DNA of 64,000 nt. It comes from Bradyrhizobium sp. AZCC 1693. Lineage in GTDB: Bacteria; Pseudomonadota; Alphaproteobacteria; Rhizobiales; Xanthobacteraceae. Below are positions 18,757 through 27,141 of the stretch, piece after piece. The stretch covers positions 7,545,346-7,609,345 of the forward strand of contig NZ_JAZHSD010000001.1 in assembly GCF_036924745.1 (NCBI RefSeq), in the 5' to 3' direction. The notes under the pieces were generated by a model, which had not been told where the DNA came from, ran no database searches, and saw only the letters and a list, made by a program, of their open reading frames with translations. Both the position numbers and the translations under genes were made by a program. Each line of letters starts with the position of its first letter. Within the stretch, counting starts at the first letter, position 1.

Positions 18757-19095
18757 ATGAGCATCGAACAATTCATCGCCAACGAAGTGAAGTCGAACGA
18801 CGTCGTGCTGTTCATGAAGGGCACGCCGCAGTTTCCGCAGTGCGGTTTCTCGGGCCAGGTGGTGCAGATCCTCGACCACGTCGGCGTCGGCTACAAGGGC
18901 CTGAACGTCCTGGAATCCGCCGAGCTTCGCAACGGCATCAAGGAATATTCGAACTGGCCGACGATCCCGCAGCTCTACGTCAAGGGTGAGTTCATCGGCG
19001 GCTGCGACATCATCCGCGAGATGTTCCAGGCCGGCGAATTGCAGCAGCTGTTCGCCGACAAGGGCGTCACCGTCAGCGCGGCGGCCTCGGCCTGA
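18757..19095 (+). CDS. grxD: Monothiol glutaredoxin (Grx4/GrxD family)
   Basis: A 112-residue monothiol glutaredoxin that binds or transfers [2Fe-2S] clusters, usually with BolA. The CGFS active site is at residues 29-32 ([14 protein letters not shown]). The cis-Pro segment [20 protein letters not shown] contains the glutathione-binding TIPQ and GG-C-D. The ATG at 18757 is preferred over an upstream GTG because AAAAGGAAG lies at proper distance. The TGA stop overlaps the apparent start of the macro-domain gene. Confidence 0.95.
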   Translation: MSIEQFIANEVKSNDVVLFMKGTPQFPQCGFSGQVVQILDHVGVGYKGLNVLESAELRNGIKEYSNWPTIPQLYVKGEFIGGCDIIREMFQAGELQQLFADKGVTVSAAASA

Positions 19096-19649
19096 GCGGG
19101 CTCGCGCGCCAGATCGGCAAGGCGCGGCTGGAAGTCAGGGTTGCCGACATTACCACGCTGCGCGTTGACGCCATCGTCAACGCGGCGAATTCGTCGCTCC
19201 TTGGCGGGGGCGGCGTCGATGGCGCGATCCATCGTGCCGCGGGGCCGGAACTCGTGGCCGAGTGCCGGATGCTCCACGGCTGCAAGACCGGCGACGCCAA
19301 GATCACCCAAGGTTACCGCCTGCCGGCCAAGCATGTGATCCACACGGTTGGGCCGGTGTGGAATGGCGGCACGCTCGGCGAGGACGATCTGCTTGCCTCC
19401 TGCTATCGTCGCTCGATCGAATTGTGCCAGAAGGACGGCCTTGTTTCCGTCGCCTTTCCCGCGATCTCAACGGGCGTCTATCGCTTCCCCGCCGAACGCG
19501 CGGCCGGCATCGCAGTCCAGACCGTCGTCGACGCGCTCGCGGCTGCACCCACAGTGACGCAAGTCATCTTCTGCTGCTTCTCCGATGCCAGCGCCCAGTT
19601 GCATCAGGCGGCATTGGACACCTTCGGCAGCCCTGTCCGTAGCGGGTGA
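19092..19649 (+). CDS. Macro-domain protein (O-acetyl-ADP-ribose deacetylase type), CTG start and IS-altered C-terminus
   Basis: The frame reads [20 protein letters not shown], then [20 protein letters not shown], the ADP-ribose-binding core of MacroD/YmdB-like hydrolases. HTVGPVW and [13 protein letters not shown] follow. Homology begins upstream of any ATG, GTG or TTG. The only plausible start is CTG at 19092, overlapping the grxD stop as CTGA where relatives would have ATGA. At the 3' end the insertion sequence replaces the native ending (SPCVD-stop, read after the right duplication) by SPVRSG. Expression is therefore uncertain though the domain is whole. Confidence 0.75.
   Translation: MSGLARQIGKARLEVRVADITTLRVDAIVNAANSSLLGGGGVDGAIHRAAGPELVAECRMLHGCKTGDAKITQGYRLPAKHVIHTVGPVWNGGTLGEDDLLASCYRRSIELCQKDGLVSVAFPAISTGVYRFPAERAAGIAVQTVVDALAAAPTVTQVIFCCFSDASAQLHQAALDTFGSPVRSG
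19617..19633. repeat. Left target-site duplication of the IS
   Basis: GACACCTTCGGCAGCCC, 17 bases, is identical to 21173-21189. It is the last coding part of the macro-domain gene copied by the insertion. Confidence 0.9.
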
Positions 19650-19682
19650 AGTTGTCGTATTTTTGTAGCTCGTGATCTGTCG
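19634..19682. repeat. Left terminal inverted repeat of the IS
   Basis: It pairs with the reverse complement of about 21124-21172 over roughly 48 positions with a few mismatches and one gap. The shared core is TTTGTAGCTCGTGA. Confidence 0.8.
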
Positions 19683-19739
19683 CCTTCGTTGTTGAGTTTC
19701 GGAGGAGCCGGAAGGCGTGGACGGTTTCCTCCGGGTTGG

Positions 19740-21092
19740 TCATGCCACGGATATTGCTGCCGGGTTAGCCCTCCTGGTCGGTTTCTTTGTTCGACTTGAA
19801 GCCCGTTTCTCCGCCCCGACCCGCGCTATCTCGACGGCGGCGCGCGCAGGGGCGGTCAAGGACGCGCGCTTGCGCGCCCGCAAGGGCTTGTCCTTGACGG
19901 CTCCGAGCACGCTGCCAGGCTGAGGCGCGTCGGGGCTGATCTGGTGTCCGTCGGCGGCAAACGTCGCCAATCGGTGCGGGCCAAGGAACACGCTCGCGGT
20001 GCCATCGGGATACTCATGGACCCGCACCAGGGCTTTGACGAAGTGGGGCCTGAGCCGGCTCTCCGGCAGCTGCAGCCGCCGACCGTTCCATGCGATCGTA
20101 TTGTCGTTGGCGACGGTTCGGTCTTCGATCACGCACAGCGCTTCGCGCCAAGCCTCGTGGCGATCGGCGACGAACGCCGTGCCCGGCTGTTCGGCCTTGA
20201 TCGCAAACGCCGCGTTATGCTCGGCCATGTAATGCGCCCTCAGCCACGCATTGGCGGCTTCGACCGTCCTGATCCCGGCGAGCCGCAGGTCCTTCGGCAG
20301 CCGGCCCTGCAGCGTGCCGAACATCCGCTCGGAGCGCCCGCGCGCCTCCGGCGAATAGGCTGCGATATGCTCGATCCCAAGATGCGATAAAGCCCGTCCC
20401 ACCTGGGTTTGTTGCGTCTTCGAGACCTTCTCGCCAGCCTTCGGGGTGTAGAAATAATGGCTGCCGCGATCGGTGTAGAGCGCGCAGAACAGGCCGCGCC
20501 CGCCAATCACTTCGCCCAAGGCCTGGAACGTCGACGCCGTGCCTTCTTCCTCGACCAGAAACATCGAGTAGATCTCGCTCGTCGCATCGTCCAGCGTGAC
20601 GATCAGGTCCATCGCCGGCAGACCTTCGATCCAGGCGTGGCGCGACCCGTCCTGATGCAGCAGCATGCCCGGAAGCGGCCGGCGCGGACGCTTCTTGCGG
20701 TGCGCCGAACGCTTCGGCGCCTTCCGCACCAAGCCCGCCGCGTGCAAGGCCAGCTTCGTCACCGTGTAGCCAAGCACATAGCCATGCCGCTTTTGCAGCT
20801 GCTCGTGGAAGTGCTTCACCGTGAAGTCCGCGTACCTGTCCCGGAACAGCCCCAGCATCCGCTCAAGCTCTTCCTCCGGCGCGCGCCGCGGCGATCGCCG
20901 CCCCATACGGAGGTCGACAAGCCCGTCATCGCCCTCCGCCTCATAGCGTTCCGCCCAACGTTGAAACGTCCGCACGTTGATCCCGAGAAGCTCAGCCGCG
21001 GCCACCTGCGTCAGTTCCTTCGCCTCCGTCCGATCCAGCAAATCCGAAAACCGCATCCGTCGTACACCCTCGTGAATGGATGCCGTGCCCAT
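19740..21092 (-). CDS. ISNCY/IS1202-family DDE transposase
   Basis: About 450 residues. The N-terminal helix-turn-helix is AAELLGINVRTFQRWAERYE. An rve-type DDE core follows, with Asp in LLHQDGSRHAWIEG and LIVTLDDATSEIYSMFL, Asp in ALYTDRGSHYFYT, and Glu in AYSPEARGRSERMFGTLQGR. The C-terminal part is basic. ATG at 21092 was preferred to GTG at 21125 because AAAGGGGG stands eight bases upstream. It is complete, so the element may still be mobile. Confidence 0.93.
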   Translation of the reverse strand: MGTASIHEGVRRMRFSDLLDRTEAKELTQVAAAELLGINVRTFQRWAERYEAEGDDGLVDLRMGRRSPRRAPEEELERMLGLFRDRYADFTVKHFHEQLQKRHGYVLGYTVTKLALHAAGLVRKAPKRSAHRKKRPRRPLPGMLLHQDGSRHAWIEGLPAMDLIVTLDDATSEIYSMFLVEEEGTASTFQALGEVIGGRGLFCALYTDRGSHYFYTPKAGEKVSKTQQTQVGRALSHLGIEHIAAYSPEARGRSERMFGTLQGRLPKDLRLAGIRTVEAANAWLRAHYMAEHNAAFAIKAEQPGTAFVADRHEAWREALCVIEDRTVANDNTIAWNGRRLQLPESRLRPHFVKALVRVHEYPDGTASVFLGPHRLATFAADGHQISPDAPQPGSVLGAVKDKPLRARKRASLTAPARAAVEIARVGAEKRASSRTKKPTRRANPAAISVA

Positions 21093-21123
21093 CGTGCCCC
21101 CTTTGTTCCAGGGCACCAAAAAC

Positions 21124-21172
21124 ACGACACTTCACGAGCTACAAACACACGACAGATCACGCGCTACTGACA
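21124..21172. repeat. Right terminal inverted repeat of the IS
   Basis: Reverse complement partner of 19634-19682. It ends in CTACTGACA, directly before the second target duplication. Confidence 0.8.
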
Positions 21173-21189
21173 GACACCTTCGGCAGCCC
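21173..21189. repeat. Right target-site duplication of the IS
   Basis: Identical to 19617-19633. The codons after it (TGT GTC GAC TGA) restore the original end of the macro-domain gene. Confidence 0.9.
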
Positions 21190-21253
21190 TTGTGTCGACT
21201 GACAAGCCGCCGCTACACTCTCCGGCGAATTCCGGGGAGAGGGGTGGGGTCCA

Positions 21254-22537
21254 ATGAATTCATCAGGAATGCTGCGTGTGCTGGGTTTCGGCGCGCTCGT
21301 GCTCGCCACGCTGTCGTCCGCCCGCGCCGAAGGCACGTTCGATATTCCCGCAGGCGCGCGTTTCAACAAGGACAAGCTTGCGAAGATCACCGAGTTCTTT
21401 GGGAACGAGGTGGCGACCGGCAAGATCGCCGGCGCCAATGTCCTGATCCAGCAGCACGGCAAGCCGGTCTATCACGAAACCTTCGGCGTGCAGGACGTGG
21501 TGTCCAAGACGCCGATTACTGACAAGACCATCTTCCGCCTGTCTTCGCTGACCAAGGCGATCACTTCCGTTGTGGCGATGCAGCTGATCCAGGACGGCAA
21601 GATCAAGCTCGACGATCCCGTCTCGAAGTACATTCCCTCCTTCGCCAATATGAAGGTCGGCGTGGAGAAAAAGGCCGAGGACGGCACCAGGACGCTCGAA
21701 CTGGTGCCGTTGACCCGGCCTATTACCATTCTCGACCTGATGCGTCATACCTCCGGCATCACCTACGGCTTCTACGGCGACAGTCTGGTGCGCAAAGCCT
21801 ACAAGGAGGCCAACCTCTACGCGGGCGAATTCGACCTCGCTGAATTCGCCGAGCGGATCGCCAGGCTGCCGCTGCACAACCAGCCGGGCGCGCTCTGGCA
21901 ATACGGCCATTCCACCGACATCCTGGCGCGGATCATGGAGATCGTGTCCGGCAAATCATTGCTCGAGATCGAAAAGGAAAAGCTGCTCGATCCGCTCGGC
22001 ATGACCGACACCGGCTTCTTCGTTACCGAACCGGAGCGGCTGCAGCGGCTCGCCCAGCCGGTGCCGAACGACAGTGATTTCCGCGTCGGCCGCCTGTACA
22101 GGACCGAGGTTCGCCAGAAGTGGGAATCCGCCAGCGGCGGCATGGTTTCAACCATGTCGGATTTTTCGAAATTTGCGCAGATGCTGCTCAATGGCGGCAC
22201 GTTCGAGGGCAAGACCTATCTCAGCCCGAAGACGTTCGAACTGATGGCATCGGACCATGCCGGCAAGGACTCTGGTGTTGCGCGGGATCACTATTATTTT
22301 CCGGGCGACGGTTTCGGCATGGGGCTTGGGCTTGCCGTGCGCACCGATCCCGGCAACGCCAAGCCGCCGCCGCCGGGATCGCTGGGCGAACTGAAATGGG
22401 ACGGCGCCGCCGGCTGCTATATGGTGGTCGACCGTAAGCAGGATATGTTTTTCGTGGTGCTGGAGCAGACGCCGACAGAACGCCAGCGCGTCCAGCGGAC
22501 GCTGAAACAGTTGGTCTATGAAGCGCTGGAGAATTAA
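21254..22537 (+). CDS. Serine hydrolase, beta-lactamase class C/EstB fold
   Basis: A 427-residue exported protein (signal peptide to about residue 25, ending ARAEG). The catalytic S-x-x-K is SLTK at residues 98-101. The second motif position reads YGHS, a Tyr without the Asn of AmpC, as in esterases of this fold. GGMVSTMSDFSKFAQMLLNGG is the conserved late helix. Likely substrates are esters or peptides rather than beta-lactams. It overlaps the next, paralogous gene by 20 bases, so the two form a duplicated operon. Confidence 0.88.
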   Translation: MNSSGMLRVLGFGALVLATLSSARAEGTFDIPAGARFNKDKLAKITEFFGNEVATGKIAGANVLIQQHGKPVYHETFGVQDVVSKTPITDKTIFRLSSLTKAITSVVAMQLIQDGKIKLDDPVSKYIPSFANMKVGVEKKAEDGTRTLELVPLTRPITILDLMRHTSGITYGFYGDSLVRKAYKEANLYAGEFDLAEFAERIARLPLHNQPGALWQYGHSTDILARIMEIVSGKSLLEIEKEKLLDPLGMTDTGFFVTEPERLQRLAQPVPNDSDFRVGRLYRTEVRQKWESASGGMVSTMSDFSKFAQMLLNGGTFEGKTYLSPKTFELMASDHAGKDSGVARDHYYFPGDGFGMGLGLAVRTDPGNAKPPPPGSLGELKWDGAAGCYMVVDRKQDMFFVVLEQTPTERQRVQRTLKQLVYEALEN

Positions 22538-23822
22538 CGGCGCCGCAGGGCGCTGCCTCGTTGTGGCGGCGCTCGCGGTTTCCTTGGTCGGCAGCCGGCC
22601 GCACGAAGTGCGGGCCGAGCCGAAAGCGCCGCACGCGCCCACTTTTTCACGCGCGGCCCTTGACCAGTTTGGCGACTACGTTCGCAACGAGATCACGACC
22701 ACCAAGATTCCCGGCGCAGTCCTGCTGATCCAGCAGCACGGCAAGCCGGTCTGTCTCGAAAGTTTCGGCGTGCGAGACCCCGCGTCCAGCCAGCCGATGT
22801 CGCCGGACACCATCTTCCAGATCTATTCGATGTCGAAGGCCGTCACCTCGGTTGCCGCGATGATGCTGGTCGACGACGGCAAGCTCTCCCTCGATGATCC
22901 CGTGTCGAAATACATTCACGCCTTTGCGGATGCAAAAGTCGGCGTCGATCTTTCCGATGAAGCCGGACAGTATCCGCTCAAGCTCGAGCCGTTGAAACGC
23001 CCGATCACGATCAGGGATTTGTTGCGGCACACGTCGGGTATCACTTACGGCTTCTTCGGCGAAACTGCGGTGCAGAAGCTCTACGCCAACCCCCAACTGT
23101 ACGCCGGCGATTTCGACAATGCCGAATTCGCCGACCGGATCGCGACACTGCCGCTCGCCGACCAGCCCGGAACGCGCTGGAACTACAGCCATTCGACCGA
23201 CGTGCTCGGCCGTGTCGTCGAAGTGGTTTCGGGGCAGACGCTATTTCAATTCGAAAAGCAAAGATTGTTCGATCCGCTCGGCATGTCTGAAACCGCGTAT
23301 TACGTCGCGGATCAGGCGAAGTGGCCGCGCGTCGCCCAGCCATTTCCCGTCGATCGTCTTCGGGTGGCCGGAATCAAGGAGCCGACAGTGGCGCGGCGCT
23401 GGGAATCCGGCGGCGCGGGTCTGGTCTCGACGGCTGGCGACTACGCCCGCTTCCTGCAAATGCTGCTGAACGGCGGCGAACTGGACGGCAAGCGCTACCT
23501 CAAGCCCGAGACAGTCGCGCTGATGACGTCGGATCAGATCGGGCCTGAGACCGGGATCATTCACGATCCCTTCTATTTCCCGGGTCCGAGCAGCGGCTTT
23601 GGTCTTGGCTTTGCCGTGCGTACATCGCCGCCGCCGAATACGACATGGCCGCTCGGCGAATACCGCTGGGACGGTGCGGGCGGCAGTTTCTATTTCGTCG
23701 ACCCCCAGGACGATATGCTCGTTGTCTTCATGGTGCAGGCGCCTACGCAAGGCGGGCGGATCCAACTGGCGCTGAAGACCATGATGTTTGAGGCGCTGGG
23801 CAAGGGCCTGCGCAAGGATTGA
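22518..23822 (+). CDS. Serine hydrolase, beta-lactamase class C/EstB fold (tandem paralogue)
   Basis: A 434-residue exported paralogue of the upstream gene. Its nucleophile motif is SMSK at residues 104-107, the Tyr motif reads YSHS, and the glycine-rich late block is GGAGLVSTAGDYARFLQMLL. The start lies inside the end of the previous gene, indicating coupling. The signal peptide is long (hydrophobic run CLVVAALAVSLVGS, cleavage perhaps near VRAEP). The pair arose by tandem duplication. No beta-lactamase regulator is nearby. Confidence 0.88.
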   Translation: MKRWRINGAAGRCLVVAALAVSLVGSRPHEVRAEPKAPHAPTFSRAALDQFGDYVRNEITTTKIPGAVLLIQQHGKPVCLESFGVRDPASSQPMSPDTIFQIYSMSKAVTSVAAMMLVDDGKLSLDDPVSKYIHAFADAKVGVDLSDEAGQYPLKLEPLKRPITIRDLLRHTSGITYGFFGETAVQKLYANPQLYAGDFDNAEFADRIATLPLADQPGTRWNYSHSTDVLGRVVEVVSGQTLFQFEKQRLFDPLGMSETAYYVADQAKWPRVAQPFPVDRLRVAGIKEPTVARRWESGGAGLVSTAGDYARFLQMLLNGGELDGKRYLKPETVALMTSDQIGPETGIIHDPFYFPGPSSGFGLGFAVRTSPPPNTTWPLGEYRWDGAGGSFYFVDPQDDMLVVFMVQAPTQGGRIQLALKTMMFEALGKGLRKD

Positions 23823-23845
23823 TAAAGGATTTGACGATCGCCTGA

Positions 23846-25330
23846 TTACGCCACCGCGTTTCGCGCGATCGTTTCGCGAAAGAAAGCCGCGCTCAGCTTG
23901 GGCGTCCGGCGTTTGGTCTCGAAGTCGACGTGGTAGAGGCCGAAGCGCTGTTCATATCCATCCGACCATTCGAAATTGTCCATCAGGCTCCACAGGAAAT
24001 ATCCGAGCACGGGCACGCCCTCCGATGTCGCGCGCTGCAACTGCGTCAGATAATTGCGCAGGTACATGATGCGATCGACGTCGTAGATGGTGCCGTCCGC
24101 GGTCGGCGGGTCGCTGCCCGACGTTCCGTTCTCGGTGATGTAGATCGACTTCACGTTCCACAGTTTTGCAACATGGCGCGGCACCCAGTACATGACCTCG
24201 GGGGCGGGCCTGAGCCAGGCCGCCTTCATGTGCGGGAACGATTTGGGAAATGGCGCCAGAGTGAAGCCGCGTTCGTTGTCGGCAGCAACGACGTAATGGT
24301 CAGGCATGTAGACATTCAGCCCGACAAAATCGATCGGGGAGGAGATGATGCGCAGATCTTCGGCGGTGTATTTTGGAGCATCTTTGCCGGCCTGCGCGAG
24401 ATATGCATCGGTGTATTTTCCCTCGAACATCACGGTGAGATAGCCGGCGTTGAGCTCGCGCGTCGCGATCTCGGCTGCGCGGATGTTCGCAGGCGTTTCG
24501 ATGGCCGGGATGCAGCTCACGGCATTCTCCGCCGGACCGACCCTGATTCCGGCCTGTCCATTGGCCCGGATCGCCTGAACCGCGAGACCGTGCCCCAGCG
24601 CGACGTTGTGCCGGACCTGCTTCACGTCCGATGGGGATAGTTTGAGCCCCGGCGCATCAGCGCCAAACTCATGACCGAGATGGACGAGCCTGGAGCATTC
24701 GTTGATGGTGAAGAAGTGCTTCACGCGGTCGCTCAGGCGCCCCGTGACATGGGCTGCGTAATCCGCAAATGCCTTTGACGTATCGCGCGAGGTCCAGCCG
24801 CCGAACCGGTCTTGCAGCGCCTGCGGCAGGTCCCAATGATACAGCGTCGCGAACGGCTGGATGCCGTTCGCCAACAACTCGTCGACAAGGCGGTTGTAGA
24901 AATCGAGACCCTTTGGATTTGGCGAGCCGGCTCCTTCCGGGTAGACGCGAGGCCATGCAATCGAGAATCGATAGGCCTTTGTGCCCAGCGCCTTCATTAG
25001 CCGGATGTCTTCCTTGTAGAGATGGTAGTGGTCGGTCGCGGTATCGCCGTTGCTGTTGTCAGAGATGGTCCCGGGCGTTTGGGCGAAGCGGTCCCAGATC
25101 GACGGACCGCGGCCGTCTTCGTTCACGGCTCCCTCGATCTGATAGGCCGAGGTCGCCGTACCCCACAGAAAGCCGTTCGGAAAACCGGAAGAGGTTGTTC
25201 GATTGCGCGTTCCGTTGTCAGTGTCCGATTGGGCCAGTCCGGACCCGCCCGACAGCATCGACATTCCAAGCGCCGACCAGCCTGCAATCCTGCCAAATTG
25301 GCGCCGGGAAAATCTCTTGAATGGCATCAT
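23846..25330 (-). CDS. Tat-exported glycoside hydrolase family 1 beta-glucosidase
   Basis: About 494 residues from the ATG at 25330. A Tat signal (KRFSRRQFGRIAGW) precedes the GH1 barrel, which starts FPNGFLWGTATSAYQIEGAV. The acid/base Glu sits in FFTINECSRL, where the usual NEP is NEC. The nucleophile Glu is in SIYITENGTS. The aglycone-site block YFLWSLMDNFEWSDGYEQRFG is intact. A periplasmic GH1 enzyme is unusual, since most are cytoplasmic. It is divergent from a GH17 membrane protein, suggesting a joint role in glucan turnover. Confidence 0.92.
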   Translation of the reverse strand: MMPFKRFSRRQFGRIAGWSALGMSMLSGGSGLAQSDTDNGTRNRTTSSGFPNGFLWGTATSAYQIEGAVNEDGRGPSIWDRFAQTPGTISDNSNGDTATDHYHLYKEDIRLMKALGTKAYRFSIAWPRVYPEGAGSPNPKGLDFYNRLVDELLANGIQPFATLYHWDLPQALQDRFGGWTSRDTSKAFADYAAHVTGRLSDRVKHFFTINECSRLVHLGHEFGADAPGLKLSPSDVKQVRHNVALGHGLAVQAIRANGQAGIRVGPAENAVSCIPAIETPANIRAAEIATRELNAGYLTVMFEGKYTDAYLAQAGKDAPKYTAEDLRIISSPIDFVGLNVYMPDHYVVAADNERGFTLAPFPKSFPHMKAAWLRPAPEVMYWVPRHVAKLWNVKSIYITENGTSGSDPPTADGTIYDVDRIMYLRNYLTQLQRATSEGVPVLGYFLWSLMDNFEWSDGYEQRFGLYHVDFETKRRTPKLSAAFFRETIARNAVA

Positions 25331-25380
25331 TTCACTCGCCGAGTCGTGATCAATCTTGAGCAAAATAAGGCTCAGTCTTG

Positions 25381-27135
25381 ATGCTTCTTGTTTGCAGCAA
25401 GCCTAATATCACTGCTTCCGTGTCTCGGTGCAATTGTGCAACAGGTGCATCGGCGGGTCGACAGGTCTGCCGCTCGCCGTTAAATTGGCTTATCCATTCA
25501 CTGATTTGGGGGAGCAGGACGATCGGCTTTCGCACGCCGCTGGCGCTTTTATTCGTATCGCTGGGTATCATTGCCGCGGTCTGGTGGTGGCTGGCCACGC
25601 CGGTGGCGCTGGCGCGCGCGCCGATCGATGGCGCGGCGAAGCTGGAGTGCGTTTCGTATGCGCCGTTCAGGGGCGATCAGACGCCGCATGATCCGACGCT
25701 GATCGTCCGCCCGGAGCAGATCGCGGAGGATCTGGCTGAACTGGCCAAGGTCTCCAAGTGTATCCGCACCTATTCCATCGACAACGGGCTCGACAAGGTG
25801 CCCGAGCTTGCGTCGAAGGTCGGATTGAAGGTTTTGCTCGGCGTCTGGATCGGACGCGATCGCGTCAAGAACGCCCAGCTCGCCGACATCGCGGTTTCGC
25901 TGGTGAAGGATCATCCCGGCACGGTCGCGGCGATCATCGTCGGCAGCGAAGTGCTGCTGCGCGGAGAGATGACCGCCTCCGACCTGCGGCAAATCATCCG
26001 CTCGGTCAAACCGCGCGTGAACGTGCCGGTGACCTACGCCGATGTCTGGGAATTCTGGCTGCGCTACCGCGAAGTAGCCGAGGATGTCGATTTCGTCACC
26101 GCCCATTTCCTGCCCTATTGGGAGGACGTTCCGCCGCGCGCCGAAGAGGCGGCCGCGCATGTCGATGACATGCGCAAGCAGGTGGTGGCAGCGTTTCCCG
26201 GCAAGGAGATCCTGATCGGCGAGACCGGCTGGCCGAGCCACGGGCGGATGCGCGACGGCGCGCTGGCTTCCCGCGTCAATCAGGCGCGTTTCATTTCCGA
26301 GATTCTCGAGCGGGCCAGACAGAACAATTTTCGCGTCAATTTTTTCGAGGCCTATGACGAGCCGTGGAAGCGCCGCTGGGAAGGAACGGTGGGTGGCTAT
26401 TGGGGATTGTTCGACGGGACCGAACGCAAGCTGAAATATCCGGCCGGGGTGGCCATCAGCAACTATCCGTTCTGGAAGCTGCAAATGGCAAGCGGGCTAA
26501 TTCTTTGCGTCGGGGTATTCGGAGTAGCCCTGTTCACCCTCAAGCGCCGGCCGTCGCCGACGCCATTGGCATCGTGGCTCGCGGTCGCCATGTCCGCGAC
26601 CACTGGCGGAATCCTGCTGGGCGTAAGTGCCGACAAGATGCTCCACGAAAGCTACGGGCTCGGCGGTTGGCTGATTCAGGGCTTTCTGCTGGCGGCGGCA
26701 GTGACAGCGCCGCTGCTGTCAACTTACGCGCTGACGTCGGGGCGCTGGCTTCCGTCGTTTCTTGAAGTGTTGGGGCCGCCCAAGGGCCTGACCCCATTCT
26801 TTATGGCCAACATGCTGGGCATCACGCTGATCGTGACGACGCTCATTGCCGTGCAAACCGCGCTCAGCCTGATATTCGACGCGCGCTGGCGCGATTTCCC
26901 ATTCGCGGCCCTGACCATGGCCGTGGTGCCGTTCTGGACATTGGCGTTCCTCAACGGTTCGAAATCGGGCGAGCGGCCGCTGTCTGAGGCCGTGTTTGCC
27001 GGACTATTCGCCATGGCGGCGGTCTATGTCGTCTTCAACGAAGGGTTCGAGAACTGGCAGGCGATGTGGACCGGGGCGATCTATTTGCTGCTCGGCAGTG
27101 CGCTGTGGCGGGCGCGCACTGTTGCTATCGCCTGA
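25381..27135 (+). CDS. Membrane GH17 protein, NdvC-like beta-glucan enzyme
   Basis: The conserved part begins with a membrane helix at about 25525 (FRTPLALLFVSLGIIAAVWW). A GH17 domain follows, with the signature ILIGETGWPSHGRM carrying the nucleophile Glu, and IIVGSEVLLRGE as the likely acid/base region. The C-terminal 230 residues form about seven membrane helices. This layout matches the beta-(1,6)-glucan synthase annotated as NdvC in Bradyrhizobium. The true start is unclear: ATG 25381 and GTG 25420 are available, but homology and a GGGGGAG site point to 25519, where the codon is ACG. Confidence 0.82.
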   Translation: MLLVCSKPNITASVSRCNCATGASAGRQVCRSPLNWLIHSLIWGSRTIGFRTPLALLFVSLGIIAAVWWWLATPVALARAPIDGAAKLECVSYAPFRGDQTPHDPTLIVRPEQIAEDLAELAKVSKCIRTYSIDNGLDKVPELASKVGLKVLLGVWIGRDRVKNAQLADIAVSLVKDHPGTVAAIIVGSEVLLRGEMTASDLRQIIRSVKPRVNVPVTYADVWEFWLRYREVAEDVDFVTAHFLPYWEDVPPRAEEAAAHVDDMRKQVVAAFPGKEILIGETGWPSHGRMRDGALASRVNQARFISEILERARQNNFRVNFFEAYDEPWKRRWEGTVGGYWGLFDGTERKLKYPAGVAISNYPFWKLQMASGLILCVGVFGVALFTLKRRPSPTPLASWLAVAMSATTGGILLGVSADKMLHESYGLGGWLIQGFLLAAAVTAPLLSTYALTSGRWLPSFLEVLGPPKGLTPFFMANMLGITLIVTTLIAVQTALSLIFDARWRDFPFAALTMAVVPFWTLAFLNGSKSGERPLSEAVFAGLFAMAAVYVVFNEGFENWQAMWTGAIYLLLGSALWRARTVAIA

Positions 27136-27141
27136 GCAGGC

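Larger units (their letters stand above)
19634..21172. mobile_element. Insertion sequence, IS1202/ISNCY-type, 1539 bp
   Basis: The ends start TGTC and finish GACA. The first about 48 bases are an imperfect inverted repeat of the last about 48, sharing GTAGCG and TTTGTAGCTCGTGA. It is flanked by 17-bp perfect direct repeats. A single transposase gene lies on the minus strand. The duplication length fits the long-duplication branches reported for the IS1202 family (15-19 bp for ISTde1-like members). The perfect duplication indicates a fairly recent jump. Confidence 0.9.
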
